From positions 1 to 64,000 of the IMG/VR virus record IMGVR_UViG_3300025405_000009: a stretch of DNA of 64,000 bases; one strand, given 5' to 3'. Below are positions 6,160 to 12,312 of this stretch, piece after piece. The notes below the pieces were generated by a model. It searched no databases, had not been told where the DNA came from, and saw nothing but the letters and a program-made list of their open reading frames with translations. The translations under genes and the position numbers were made by a program. The stretch's first letter is position 1. Each line of letters begins with the position of its first letter. This DNA is from a virus.

Positions 6160-6291
6160 ATGAAAATTAAGAAATGGACAGTCGAAATTAAAGAGGTCAA
6201 GGTTCGTCAACCCTTTGCCCCACTTACTAAGAAATTCAAGAACTTGAAAGCTTATAACAGAAAGCGGATGAAGCTTGCGTTCGCCGAATAG
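6160..6291 (+). CDS. Tiny basic early protein
   Basis: A 43-residue strongly basic peptide (Lys/Arg about one third; C terminus KAYNRKRMKLAFAE). The next gene's promoter is nested in its last codons. A nucleic-acid-binding role is plausible from charge only. Confidence 0.65.
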   Translation: MKIKKWTVEIKEVKVRQPFAPLTKKFKNLKAYNRKRMKLAFAE

Positions 6292-6309
6292 TTCCGTTAT
6301 ACTAATAGT
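6275..6309 (+). promoter_or_regulatory. Early promoter nested in coding end
   Basis: TTGCGT at 6275-6280 inside the preceding gene, 17 bp spacer crossing its stop, TATACT, AATAGT, ATG at 6310. Confidence 0.8.
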
Positions 6310-6507
6310 ATGAAAAATATAAGAAAGCCGTTTACAGCCGGACAGGTTATGGACCAGATCATTGAATCTCTAACCGATCATGATGTAGGTTGGGTTAATG
6401 TTCATGAATCCAGTCCTGGATCTTCCCAGGCTGTAGTTAGTGTACAGTCCGTTCATGAAGAGATTTCCAATAAGAAATTCAGGATCATCGTTGTAGAAGA
6501 GGCTTGA
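6310..6507 (+). CDS. Small early protein, unknown function
   Basis: A 65-residue protein with an alpha-beta pattern (AGQVMDQIIESL then beta strands ending KFRIIVVEEA). Starts Met-Lys-Asn-Ile. Not recognised. Confidence 0.7.
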   Translation: MKNIRKPFTAGQVMDQIIESLTDHDVGWVNVHESSPGSSQAVVSVQSVHEEISNKKFRIIVVEEA

Positions 6508-6575
6508 AGTTCCAACGAATATTAATCATAATAGAAGAGTAGAATAAGTCAAACAACAACAAACACAAAACTAAA
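6504..6575 (+). promoter_or_regulatory. Promoter with CAA-rich 5' leader
   Basis: TTGAAG at 6504-6509, 17 bp, CATAAT at 6527-6532, then the same AGAAGAGTAGAATAAGTC block and CAA-rich leader as at 4444-4516. Predicted leader about 37 nt; no Shine-Dalgarno. Confidence 0.75.
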
Positions 6576-6899
6576 ATGAACAAAAACAACACGCCCGCTG
6601 AAGTGATCGAGTACCTAACTAACTATTACGAGACGTTCGGAAATCTCCCGACTCCTGTAATTGAGTGCCAAGTGAGTGGAACGGCGTATACGGCGTTCGG
6701 AACTAACTTGAAGGGTAAGATTGAGAAAGCGGGTGGAATTAAGGAGCTCCTTACTACCTTTACAGGTAAGGGAGTAGTGAAGAAGGCAGATGTTAAGAAG
6801 GAGGTAACGGCTACGATTACCCCTCGAAAGAAGACCACTAAGAAGGTCATTCACATCTCAGCTAACGACCTGGAAAAGAATCGAGTTAGTCTAGCCTAA
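6576..6899 (+). CDS. Basic conserved protein, paralogue 2
   Basis: A 107-residue paralogue of the gene at 4517. The core differs by only a few residues (NLPTPVIECQ, GTAYTAFGTNLK and LLTTFTGKGVVKK are shared), while the basic tail differs. Strong protein conservation with extensive synonymous change argues for two maintained functional copies. Function unknown. Like its partner it is followed by a structured RNA segment. Confidence 0.75.
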   Translation: MNKNNTPAEVIEYLTNYYETFGNLPTPVIECQVSGTAYTAFGTNLKGKIEKAGGIKELLTTFTGKGVVKKADVKKEVTATITPRKKTTKKVIHISANDLEKNRVSLA

Positions 6900-6910
6900 C
6901 TCAATCAATT

Positions 6911-7012
6911 TTAGTCAAGAGCACATCTCTAGGTGAAGGATTAGGTAAGGCGGTCGGAAACGATCAAACCTCTAGCAACCTTAATAAACTAGGTAGGATG
7001 GCTCTTGACTGA
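6911..7012 (+). ncRNA. Candidate structured RNA with GNRA hairpin
   Basis: AGTCAAGAGC at 6913-6922 pairs perfectly with GCTCTTGACT at 7001-7010. After a one-base bulge, CATC 6924-6927 pairs with GATG 6997-7000. Inside, CTAGGT 6929-6934 can pair with ACC..TAG at 6968-6975, and GGTCG 6952-6956 pairs with CGATC 6961-6965 around a GAAA loop. CTAGGT occurs again at 6989-6994 and could swap partners. This looks like a junctioned RNA such as a riboswitch or ribozyme, not a simple terminator. The class is unknown. Confidence 0.55.
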
Positions 7013-7021
7013 ATAATTTTC

Positions 7022-7056
7022 TTGAAGTTCGAATTGAATTCCGTTATACTGATCGT
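7022..7056 (+). promoter_or_regulatory. Early leaderless promoter
   Basis: TTGAAG at 7022-7027, 17 bp, TATACT, GATCGT, ATG at 7057. Confidence 0.85.
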
Positions 7057-7320
7057 ATGAAAAATAAGAACAACGAAGCAGTAACGACAATCGAATTCAA
7101 GCGCAGCCGTCATGGTGATCCCTTCGATCGCGGTTCAATGGATAGCTACTATCGCCGTAGCCGGAATCCTCATTACTTTGTCGGTGGTACTGGATGCAGT
7201 CCTCGTATTGAAGAGGCCCAGATGACCGAGCTTGAGGTGTTGGCCTATCATGCAGGGTTTGATTCGAACGAGAGGGAGGGAGACTATAAGGATTATGGAT
7301 GGGGGAATGGGCGGTATTAA
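7057..7320 (+). CDS. Conserved small phage protein (RGS-DSYY type)
   Basis: An 87-residue protein with the pattern DPFDRGSMDSYYRR...PHYF, then MTELEVLAYHAGFDSNE and a KDYG end. I recall this pattern as a recurrent small protein in many unrelated phages, without a known function. It is hydrophilic and rich in Arg, Tyr and Gly. The start is fixed by the promoter. Confidence 0.75.
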   Translation: MKNKNNEAVTTIEFKRSRHGDPFDRGSMDSYYRRSRNPHYFVGGTGCSPRIEEAQMTELEVLAYHAGFDSNEREGDYKDYGWGNGRY

Positions 7321-7323
7321 GCC

Positions 7324-7358
7324 TTGAACTTCCAACCAGAATCCCTTATACTGATCGT
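7324..7358 (+). promoter_or_regulatory. Early leaderless promoter
   Basis: TTGAAC at 7324-7329, 17 bp, TATACT, GATCGT, ATG at 7359. Confidence 0.85.
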
Positions 7359-7619
7359 ATGAAAAATAAGAACAACGTCGGAGCACTGAAGTGGGGCAAG
7401 AAGGTCATGATCGAGAGCGGAAGCTCGGCCTGGTATGATCACTCTTATTATAGTGTGCCTTTTGTTGGCACTCTTGACGTTAGTAAGATGCGATCGGCTC
7501 TGTCAAAGAGGTATCCTAACACCGGTAATTACTTCGGAGGGTATACCACGGTTGGTGACATTTCACTTCTTAATGATGGGCATGTTAAGGTAGAGCTCAT
7601 TCACCATATAGGGAATTGA
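7359..7619 (+). CDS. Small early protein, unknown function
   Basis: An 86-residue protein with the Met-Lys-Asn-Lys start, rich in Gly, Tyr and Ser, mainly beta. The start at 7359 follows the promoter; an in-frame ATG at 7299 lies inside the preceding gene. Unknown function. Confidence 0.7.
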   Translation: MKNKNNVGALKWGKKVMIESGSSAWYDHSYYSVPFVGTLDVSKMRSALSKRYPNTGNYFGGYTTVGDISLLNDGHVKVELIHHIGN

Positions 7620-7622
7620 TGC

Positions 7623-7657
7623 TTGTACTTCCAACTAGAATCCCTTATACTAATAGT
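7623..7657 (+). promoter_or_regulatory. Early leaderless promoter
   Basis: TTGTAC at 7623-7628, 17 bp, TATACT, AATAGT, ATG at 7658. Confidence 0.8.
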
Positions 7658-7771
7658 ATGAAAATTAAAGAAATCGATTCACTAGTCGTCTTGATAGCTG
7701 TCCTATCCGTTATTGGTCTTACCTGTATCAGTCTTCTTGTCTATCTTGGCATTTACATTTACAACTATTAA
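7658..7771 (+). CDS. Single-pass membrane micropeptide
   Basis: A 37-residue peptide: a short charged start (MKIKEID), then one membrane helix over about 25 residues (VVLIAVLSVIGL through VYLGIYI) and a two-residue tail. It has a full promoter cassette, which supports that it is real. It may act in the host inner membrane, for example in exclusion, but no homologue is known to me. Confidence 0.7.
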   Translation: MKIKEIDSLVVLIAVLSVIGLTCISLLVYLGIYIYNY

Positions 7772-7774
7772 GCC

Positions 7775-7809
7775 TTGAAGTTCCAATCAAAGTCCATTAT
7801 ACTGATAGT
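7775..7809 (+). promoter_or_regulatory. Early leaderless promoter
   Basis: TTGAAG at 7775-7780, 17 bp, TATACT, GATAGT, ATG at 7810. Confidence 0.85.
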
Positions 7810-8067
7810 ATGAAAAATAAGAACAACGGAAAGAACACAAAAGTCGAAACCCTCAAAGAGCGCTATAAGGTCGGAGACGTCCTGAAGGTGATTGAGTCCT
7901 TTCAAGACGGAAGAGGCGGGACGGATAACATCACTCACTACATTACTATAACGAAAGTGAATAGGGTGACGGTAGAGGGTACCGAAGGTAAGGGTGGTGA
8001 GGTGATCTTAGATCTTCAGGATCTCTTCCACGCAAAGAAAGTCATTCAGAGGGAGATCCTTGCTTGA
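7810..8067 (+). CDS. Small early beta protein, unknown function
   Basis: An 85-residue protein starting Met-Lys-Asn-Lys. The middle (YKVGDVLKVIESF, then ITITKVNRVTVEG) has alternating hydrophobic residues typical of a small barrel. Unknown function. Confidence 0.7.
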   Translation: MKNKNNGKNTKVETLKERYKVGDVLKVIESFQDGRGGTDNITHYITITKVNRVTVEGTEGKGGEVILDLQDLFHAKKVIQREILA

Positions 8068-8098
8068 ACTTCCAATCAAATTCCCTTATACTAATAGT
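8064..8098 (+). promoter_or_regulatory. Early leaderless promoter
   Basis: TTGAAC at 8064-8069, overlapping the preceding stop, 17 bp, TATACT, AATAGT, ATG at 8099. Confidence 0.85.
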
Positions 8099-8338
8099 AT
8101 GAAAAATAAAGACAACGTAACAGTAAAGCAATTGACAGATAAGCTCACCGAACTATGTGCAGCTAAGTATCCTAATGATCGTTCGATGAAATGGGCTTAC
8201 GTTTGTGGAGTGTTAGAGGCGATGTTAGATTGGGAGGTTAAGGGATATGATAAGGGTATCAAGACTCTCCAAGAGAGAGTTAATGAGGCTTTTGAGAGGT
8301 ATGAAGAGGAGTTAGAGGCTGAATTAACAATTGCATAA
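8099..8338 (+). CDS. Small early helical protein
   Basis: A 79-residue all-helical protein (KQLTDKLTELCAAKYP, MKWAYVCGVLEAMLDW, then a Glu-rich helix). Start set by the promoter. Unknown function. Confidence 0.7.
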   Translation: MKNKDNVTVKQLTDKLTELCAAKYPNDRSMKWAYVCGVLEAMLDWEVKGYDKGIKTLQERVNEAFERYEEELEAELTIA

Positions 8339-8366
8339 TTAAACAAATTCCATTACAATAATAACA
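8331..8366 (+). promoter_or_regulatory. Early-type promoter
   Basis: TTGCAT at 8331-8336, inside the preceding gene's 3' end, 17 bp, TACAAT at 8354-8359, seven bases, ATG at 8367. Confidence 0.7.
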
Positions 8367-8696
8367 ATGAATACGAAACTAATAATCGGAGCTATAATTG
8401 GACTCCTCTTTGTAAGCTCCATCAATTCTGCCCACGCCTATTATGGTGGTTATGGATATGGAGGTGGGTATTATAGGGGTGCTGGAGCTTGTGGATATGG
8501 ATATGGTGGATATGGTTATGGTGGTGGATATGGATATGGTTATGGAGGTGGATGGGGTAATGTTGGGACGTTGTTGGGTGTAGCAGCCATTGTTAGTGCC
8601 GCAACTCCTATTGTTACAACTGCCATTCAACAACCAGTTTACGTCCAACCCCAACAACAACAACAACCAGTAGTCTACATCATCAATTCTAAGTAA
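8367..8696 (+). CDS. Secreted Gly/Tyr-rich protein
   Basis: A 109-residue protein with a clear signal peptide (MNTKLIIGAIIGLLFVSSIN, cleavage likely after AHA near residue 24). A low-complexity Gly-Tyr repeat (YGYGGGYYRG type) covers residues 25-68. A hydrophobic helix (VGTLLGVAAIVSAATPIV) and a Gln-rich tail follow. Similar Gly/Tyr-rich exported proteins occur in bacteria, so this could be host-acquired. It should be exported to the periplasm or cell surface; a role in envelope change or exclusion is only inferred. Confidence 0.75.
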   Translation: MNTKLIIGAIIGLLFVSSINSAHAYYGGYGYGGGYYRGAGACGYGYGGYGYGGGYGYGYGGGWGNVGTLLGVAAIVSAATPIVTTAIQQPVYVQPQQQQQPVVYIINSK

Positions 8697-8697
8697 T

Positions 8698-8811
8698 ATG
8701 AACCATCCCTTACTCCTTATCATACTCCTTATCATCGCTATTATTATCCTACCTCTACATACTATCTTACTAGCTGTATTGATTGCACTCCTTGTCAAAG
8801 CTCTTAACTAA
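8698..8811 (+). CDS. Hydrophobic membrane micropeptide
   Basis: A 37-residue peptide that is almost entirely Leu/Ile (HPLLLIILLIIAIIILPL, then a second hydrophobic half ending LVKALN). Probably one or two membrane segments. It starts one base after the preceding stop, so it is co-transcribed. Unknown function. Confidence 0.6.
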   Translation: MNHPLLLIILLIIAIIILPLHTILLAVLIALLVKALN

Positions 8812-8818
8812 TTAACAT

Positions 8819-8992
8819 ATGAATACTCCTAAGCAATTAGTCCTAGACATAGAGAGGTTAAAGATGTTAAAGAGTCTGGATTGGGAGTGTAACTTCACCT
8901 CTTGGTATGATGGTGAGGTAGAGCTGTTATCTCAGACGTTAATAGGTGTTCTAAAACAATCACCTTCTTCTAGAACTGACATGGGTGTCTAG
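8819..8992 (+). CDS. Small protein, unknown function
   Basis: A 57-residue protein with a helical start (MNTPKQLVLDIERLKMLKSL) and an acidic middle. Starts seven bases after the preceding stop. Not recognised. Confidence 0.55.
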   Translation: MNTPKQLVLDIERLKMLKSLDWECNFTSWYDGEVELLSQTLIGVLKQSPSSRTDMGV

Positions 8993-9142
8993 AAAACGTG
9001 GGGTTATATAGAACAGGGTAGGGGAATTTCTAATAGGAGAAAAAAGTTAGTTAGGATCTATAGGCCCCATGCCAAAAAACTTGGTAAAATTTTTTTGCGA
9101 ATTTTTCCTAGAGTTTTCTATATAGGGGGGTTAAGTAGCCAT
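8993..9142. other. Non-coding interval
   Basis: About 150 bases with no convincing frame. It contains a T7 run near 9090 (AATTTTTTTGCG) and a G6 run before the next gene. No clear hairpin or promoter is seen. Confidence 0.4.
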
Positions 9143-9253
9143 ATGAAGCTCAAATCTTTATTCTCCTTTAAAATTCTTAGTCGTCGTATTATCTGTCACA
9201 AAGATCAGGATTCCGGGAGTATTACTCTGTCAATCTTTAAGTCTACAAAGTAA
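9143..9253 (+). CDS. Tiny basic protein
   Basis: A 36-residue basic peptide (MKLKSLFSFKILSRRIICHK...). Its stop codon abuts the ATG of the next gene (TAAATG), which suggests translational coupling. It could be a leader peptide for the membrane protein behind it. Low certainty. Confidence 0.4.
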   Translation: MKLKSLFSFKILSRRIICHKDQDSGSITLSIFKSTK

Positions 9254-9589
9254 ATGGCCTTTCTTATTTCCTGTATTGGGGCTGTACTGTGCTCCATTAT
9301 TATTACATTCATCTCTTATAGTGAGTCAATAAAGGATAGTCCGTTTAAGGCCTATATCTATGTAATCCTTGCTTCAGCTATTGCAGGCATTACCTGGTGT
9401 CAGCTAGCAAGAAGTACCAAGCACGAAGATCTCTTTACCATAAATCTTATCTGGGACGTGGGTATGACTATTCTCTATGTTCTAATGCCTGTTATCTTCT
9501 TTAACATTAAACTAGACTTTAAGGCTATCCTTGGTACAGTTATCTGTGTTATAGGTTTATTATTAGTTAAATTAGGAGAGGCTAAATAA
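9254..9589 (+). CDS. Four-helix membrane protein, EamA/SMR-like
   Basis: A 111-residue protein with four predicted membrane helices (about residues 2-22, 32-52, 65-85, 90-108). Length and spacing resemble half of an EamA/drug-metabolite transporter or a small multidrug resistance protein, and the last helix (VICVIGLLLVKLG) ends in the usual way for that superfamily. Known members move small solutes and often work as dimers. The substrate cannot be read from the sequence. Confidence 0.6.
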   Translation: MAFLISCIGAVLCSIIITFISYSESIKDSPFKAYIYVILASAIAGITWCQLARSTKHEDLFTINLIWDVGMTILYVLMPVIFFNIKLDFKAILGTVICVIGLLLVKLGEAK

Positions 9590-9595
9590 TAAATA
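9588..9595 (+). promoter_or_regulatory. Late promoter AATAAATA
   Basis: T4-type late element eight bases before the ATG at 9604; expected leader about 3 nt. Confidence 0.65.
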
Positions 9596-9603
9596 TTACT
9601 ATA

Positions 9604-9900
9604 ATGAACAACAATGATCAACACCTCGTATTCGAGGCTTATCTTAAGAAGGTAGTTTTAAAGGAGAATGCTGAAGAATGGTTTACTCCATTTCTTCAAG
9701 AATATAATAAAAATGATATTCTTAGTCATTACGTAGGTAAGGATCAGTCAGGTAAGGAGTTCGTAATCTGGCAAGTCTTACATACCGATTCACCAGATCC
9801 TATTAATCACCTAGTATATAGAGATAAAGGTCAAGATACAACAATTGAAGAGGATGAGTATGATAAGCTAGCATCCTTTGCAGTAGAGAATAATAAGTAA
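9604..9900 (+). CDS. Putative head-packaged protein with targeting peptide
   Basis: A 98-residue acidic protein. The N terminus (NNNDQHLVFEAYLKK) has the Leu-x-Phe-Glu-Ala-Tyr peptide shared by several genes here and similar to the T4 capsid-targeting peptide cut by gp21 after Glu. A late promoter lies directly in front. The rest is a mixed alpha-beta domain of unknown family. Packaging is inferred from the peptide. Confidence 0.7.
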   Translation: MNNNDQHLVFEAYLKKVVLKENAEEWFTPFLQEYNKNDILSHYVGKDQSGKEFVIWQVLHTDSPDPINHLVYRDKGQDTTIEEDEYDKLASFAVENNK

Positions 9901-9904
9901 AAGC

Positions 9905-9939
9905 TTGCTTTCAGATTAATCCGACTCTATTATTAGGGT
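9905..9939 (+). promoter_or_regulatory. Early leaderless promoter
   Basis: TTGCTT at 9905-9910, 17 bp, TATTAT at 9928-9933, TAGGGT, ATG at 9940. Confidence 0.75.
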
Positions 9940-10221
9940 ATGATTAAATCCGAATTGTTCCAACAGAGTTATTGTATCTTTATTGAGTCAAGGTCAGCTT
10001 CTGCCTTTGCTTCTAGGGTTAAGGAATTAGGTAACCGGGCCGTTAAAGTATTGAAGGGTACCTTTGACAAGGCTCCTGCTGTCATAGTTATTCCAAATAG
10101 TCTGCCTATTAAGCAGATTGAGACCGATCTCTTTAAGTGGTCTTCTGAGAAGAATCTCGGTGGCTTCTGGGGACAGTTCGGTATGGGGTATCTAGGAAAG
10201 GAATGGGAGGTAGTATCTTAA
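9940..10221 (+). CDS. Hypothetical protein
   Basis: A 93-residue protein with alpha-beta character (YCIFIESRSASAFASRV, then AVIVIPNSLP). It has an early-type promoter. The stop overlaps the next start (TAATG), so the four genes to 10787 form one unit. Not recognised. Confidence 0.65.
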   Translation: MIKSELFQQSYCIFIESRSASAFASRVKELGNRAVKVLKGTFDKAPAVIVIPNSLPIKQIETDLFKWSSEKNLGGFWGQFGMGYLGKEWEVVS

Positions 10222-10373
10222 TGAATAAAGAATACGTTAATTCTGGTATTGGACTTGGATCAGCTCTAGCTGTTACTATTAGCTGGTCGGTTAACCACTC
10301 TATTCTCTGGGCCATACTTCATGGAATCCTTAGCTGGTTCTATGTTATCTATTATGCTTGTACCCGTCACTAA
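10221..10373 (+). CDS. Conserved short membrane protein
   Basis: A 50-residue protein: GLGSALAVTISWSVNHSILW then AILHGILSWFYVIYYA. This pattern (SW..N.SI.WA..HG...W.YVIYY) is one I associate with small conserved membrane proteins of many phages and some bacteria. Two membrane segments are likely. GGGAGG upstream is one of the few plausible Shine-Dalgarno sequences in the window, though it also encodes the end of the previous gene. Confidence 0.7.
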   Translation: MNKEYVNSGIGLGSALAVTISWSVNHSILWAILHGILSWFYVIYYACTRH

Positions 10374-10374
10374 G

Positions 10375-10593
10375 ATGTTATCTATTGTTTTCTTTATTCT
10401 TATTCTACCGATAATACTCTGTTATGGGGGTTGTTTTCTAGAATGGTTAGTTGATAATAATACTTCCTATGATGATTGGTATAGAACTCCTACTAGGATG
10501 TTAATCTTTATCTTTACTATAGTTCTATCTTGTCTATCCCTTACCTTTGGTATTATTAAATTTAGTGAATACTTTAATATCCCGCTTCGATGA
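10375..10593 (+). CDS. Two-helix membrane protein
   Basis: A 72-residue protein with hydrophobic segments at about residues 2-22 and 45-65. The start at 10375, two bases after the preceding stop, is preferred to an upstream ATG at 10321 that would overlap that gene by 53 bases. Unknown function; a holin-like role is possible but unsupported. Confidence 0.6.
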   Translation: MLSIVFFILILPIILCYGGCFLEWLVDNNTSYDDWYRTPTRMLIFIFTIVLSCLSLTFGIIKFSEYFNIPLR

Positions 10594-10787
10594 ATACCCA
10601 TCTTCAATATGAAATAAGAATAAAAGAGCTTCAAGGCCGGGTAAAGGACTTAGAGCTTCAATTAAAGATAGCTTTAGATAATCAGCTTACCCCGTTAAAG
10701 CTACGTGTCTTAGAACAGTATCGTCTTGACTATCCGGGTATTCCAGATGACCAGCTTTTGGATTATATGGCTAAGGACGGATTATAA
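10590..10787 (+). CDS. Small coiled-coil protein
   Basis: A 65-residue protein with a heptad-like first half (RIKELQGRVKDLELQLKIAL). The start overlaps the preceding stop (ATGA). With the two membrane genes before it, it could be part of a small envelope or lysis unit, but no signal peptide or enzyme motif is present. Confidence 0.6.
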   Translation: MNTHLQYEIRIKELQGRVKDLELQLKIALDNQLTPLKLRVLEQYRLDYPGIPDDQLLDYMAKDGL

Positions 10788-10864
10788 GCATTTCGGGCCG
10801 GGCCGGCAGGCTTGTAGGGTCCCGGGGAAATAAACCTTAAAGTACATAAAAGAAACATATAAGA
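10788..10864. other. GC-rich spacer before late gene
   Basis: CGGGCCGGGCCGGCAGG at about 10797-10813 is an isolated GC island that can self-pair (GGGCCGGGCCGGC). Together with CCCGGGG further on it probably ends the preceding transcript, though no T run follows. Confidence 0.4.
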
Positions 10865-10872
10865 CATAAATA
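10865..10872 (+). promoter_or_regulatory. Late promoter CATAAATA
   Basis: Late element six bases before the ATG at 10879; leader of about one base. Confidence 0.7.
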
Positions 10873-10878
10873 TTCTAT

Positions 10879-11334
10879 ATGAATAAAGACTCTCATCTTC
10901 TTTTTGAAGCTTACAAAAAGATTAACGAAGCATTTGAATATTTTGGACCAAAGGGTACAGCATCCGAGGATAGTGAATCAAAGGAATGTGGTAAGGGTTG
11001 TACATGTGGTAAGTGCCCGGATTGTATGCCTGATGAGGCTACTGAAGAGCCAAAGAAGTCAAAGCACTCCCGTGGTCACTACGAGGGTGCTGCTAAGGTG
11101 GTCCATCACGTTCTTAAGGATAAGCATGATGGTTCAGAGCTTGCCGAGCACATGAAAAAGCACATGAAGAAAATTTACGGTGATGATTATGATGAGAAGA
11201 AGGCTGAGCACGCTATTAAGAAGGCTACAAACATAGAGTCAAAGTCTGAAGATAATGAAGATGATATGAAGTGCACAGGTAAGCCTGATTGTAAGTGTAA
11301 GAAATGCATGGGTGAAGATGAGGAAACGATGTAA
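10879..11334 (+). CDS. Putative head-packaged Cys-cluster protein
   Basis: A 151-residue charged protein. It begins NKDSHLLFEAYKK, a targeting-like peptide with a possible gp21 cut after LFE. Two Cys clusters follow: CGKGCTCGKCPDC near residues 37-49 and CTGKPDCKCKKC near 133-144. The second matches the cluster CTGKSDCPCPTC in the head-core protein at 30411, so both probably bind zinc in the same way. The centre is rich in His and Lys (HYEGAAKVVHHVLKDKHDG). Inference: an internal head protein, perhaps DNA-binding. Confidence 0.7.
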   Translation: MNKDSHLLFEAYKKINEAFEYFGPKGTASEDSESKECGKGCTCGKCPDCMPDEATEEPKKSKHSRGHYEGAAKVVHHVLKDKHDGSELAEHMKKHMKKIYGDDYDEKKAEHAIKKATNIESKSEDNEDDMKCTGKPDCKCKKCMGEDEETM

Positions 11335-11336
11335 TC

Positions 11337-11942
11337 ATGAATAAAGATAACCATCTTATGTTCGAAGCTTACGCAAGTAAGTTCTTTAACTCAACACCAT
11401 TTAATAGCGAGGATTGTGAAGCATCTGCCGGTGAGGTAGATTGGCATCAGAAGGTTCAGCGTAATGATCATGTTGAACATGGTCGTAGAGCTGCTAAGTG
11501 GGAATTAGAATCCGGTAAAAAGGCTCATAACCCACATGATCCTAATTCCGATGAAGCCAAAGAATGGTCATTTGGTTATAATGAAGAAAAGGGTATTAGT
11601 AAGGATGAAGCTTCAGAAGATGATTTTAGCGAATTAGAAAATATTCGTAATAGTAGTTTAAAAGATATCTTTAATAAAGTTAAAGGTATGAGTGAGGAGC
11701 AATTTATTAAATGGTATGAAGCTGAAATAAAAGGAGTTAAACCTTTTCATAGTCAAGATGATGAAGTAACTGAAAAAGTATCCGGTGTATCAAAGAAACA
11801 GCAGGCTCTTGCAGGTGCTGTTTGTAATAAAGAAATTGGTAAGCACAAGGGTGATGCAGCCAAGACAGCTAAGTTTAAGAAGTGTGTAAAGGGTGTTGAG
11901 AAATCAGAAGTAAAGTACGGTTATAATCCTAAGAAGAAGTAA
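11337..11942 (+). CDS. Putative head-packaged protein with targeting peptide
   Basis: A 201-residue hydrophilic protein starting NKDNHLMFEAYASK. It has an acidic middle and a basic Lys-rich C terminus (about residues 155-201), as expected for proteins packed with DNA. It starts two bases after the preceding stop and ends just before another gene of the same kind, forming a row of three. No family recognised. Confidence 0.7.
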   Translation: MNKDNHLMFEAYASKFFNSTPFNSEDCEASAGEVDWHQKVQRNDHVEHGRRAAKWELESGKKAHNPHDPNSDEAKEWSFGYNEEKGISKDEASEDDFSELENIRNSSLKDIFNKVKGMSEEQFIKWYEAEIKGVKPFHSQDDEVTEKVSGVSKKQQALAGAVCNKEIGKHKGDAAKTAKFKKCVKGVEKSEVKYGYNPKKK

Positions 11943-11943
11943 T

Positions 11944-12312
11944 ATGAACAAAGATACAAATCTTATCTTTGAAGCTTATAAAAAGCGCTTAACTGAAAAT
12001 AGTACACCTACTATTCCTTCAGATGAAGAGATACAAGCTGCTTTAAAAGAGTATAATTGCAATTGTTCAGTAGACGAGATTAAGCATATTATTAATACAG
12101 CGATCTCTCATTATACCCTTGAAGATCTTAAGAGCGGGTTGTATGAGGACTATCAAGACGCTCACAATCATAGCCCTACCGGCGGGGGTAAGCCAAGATT
12201 TGATTGGAAAAATACACCTACAGCTGCTTTAGCTGTATTACTCACCAAACAATTAAAGTACAATAGGGATGTGGAGAAGCGTAATGCAAGGGGTGAGAAC
12301 GCTGAAGAGTAA
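11944..12312 (+). CDS. Putative head-packaged protein with targeting peptide
   Basis: A 122-residue protein starting NKDTNLIFEAYKKRLTEN, third of the row. Residues 25-75 are helical and acidic with a Cys pair (YNCNCSVDEI); the C-terminal third is basic. Function unknown. The shared starts of the three genes suggest that a targeting-peptide cassette was copied in front of different bodies. Confidence 0.7.
   Translation: MNKDTNLIFEAYKKRLTENSTPTIPSDEEIQAALKEYNCNCSVDEIKHIINTAISHYTLEDLKSGLYEDYQDAHNHSPTGGGKPRFDWKNTPTAALAVLLTKQLKYNRDVEKRNARGENAEE

Noticed and set aside
1-8366. Repeated 35-base units at intervals, resembling a CRISPR array
   Set aside because: The intervals are variable and each holds an open frame beginning exactly at the repeat. 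The units are promoters, not CRISPR repeats.
8379-8798. 139-codon minus-strand Ile/Ser/Thr repeat frame
   Set aside because: It is the reverse complement of the Gly/Tyr repeat gene and spans two clear plus-strand genes.
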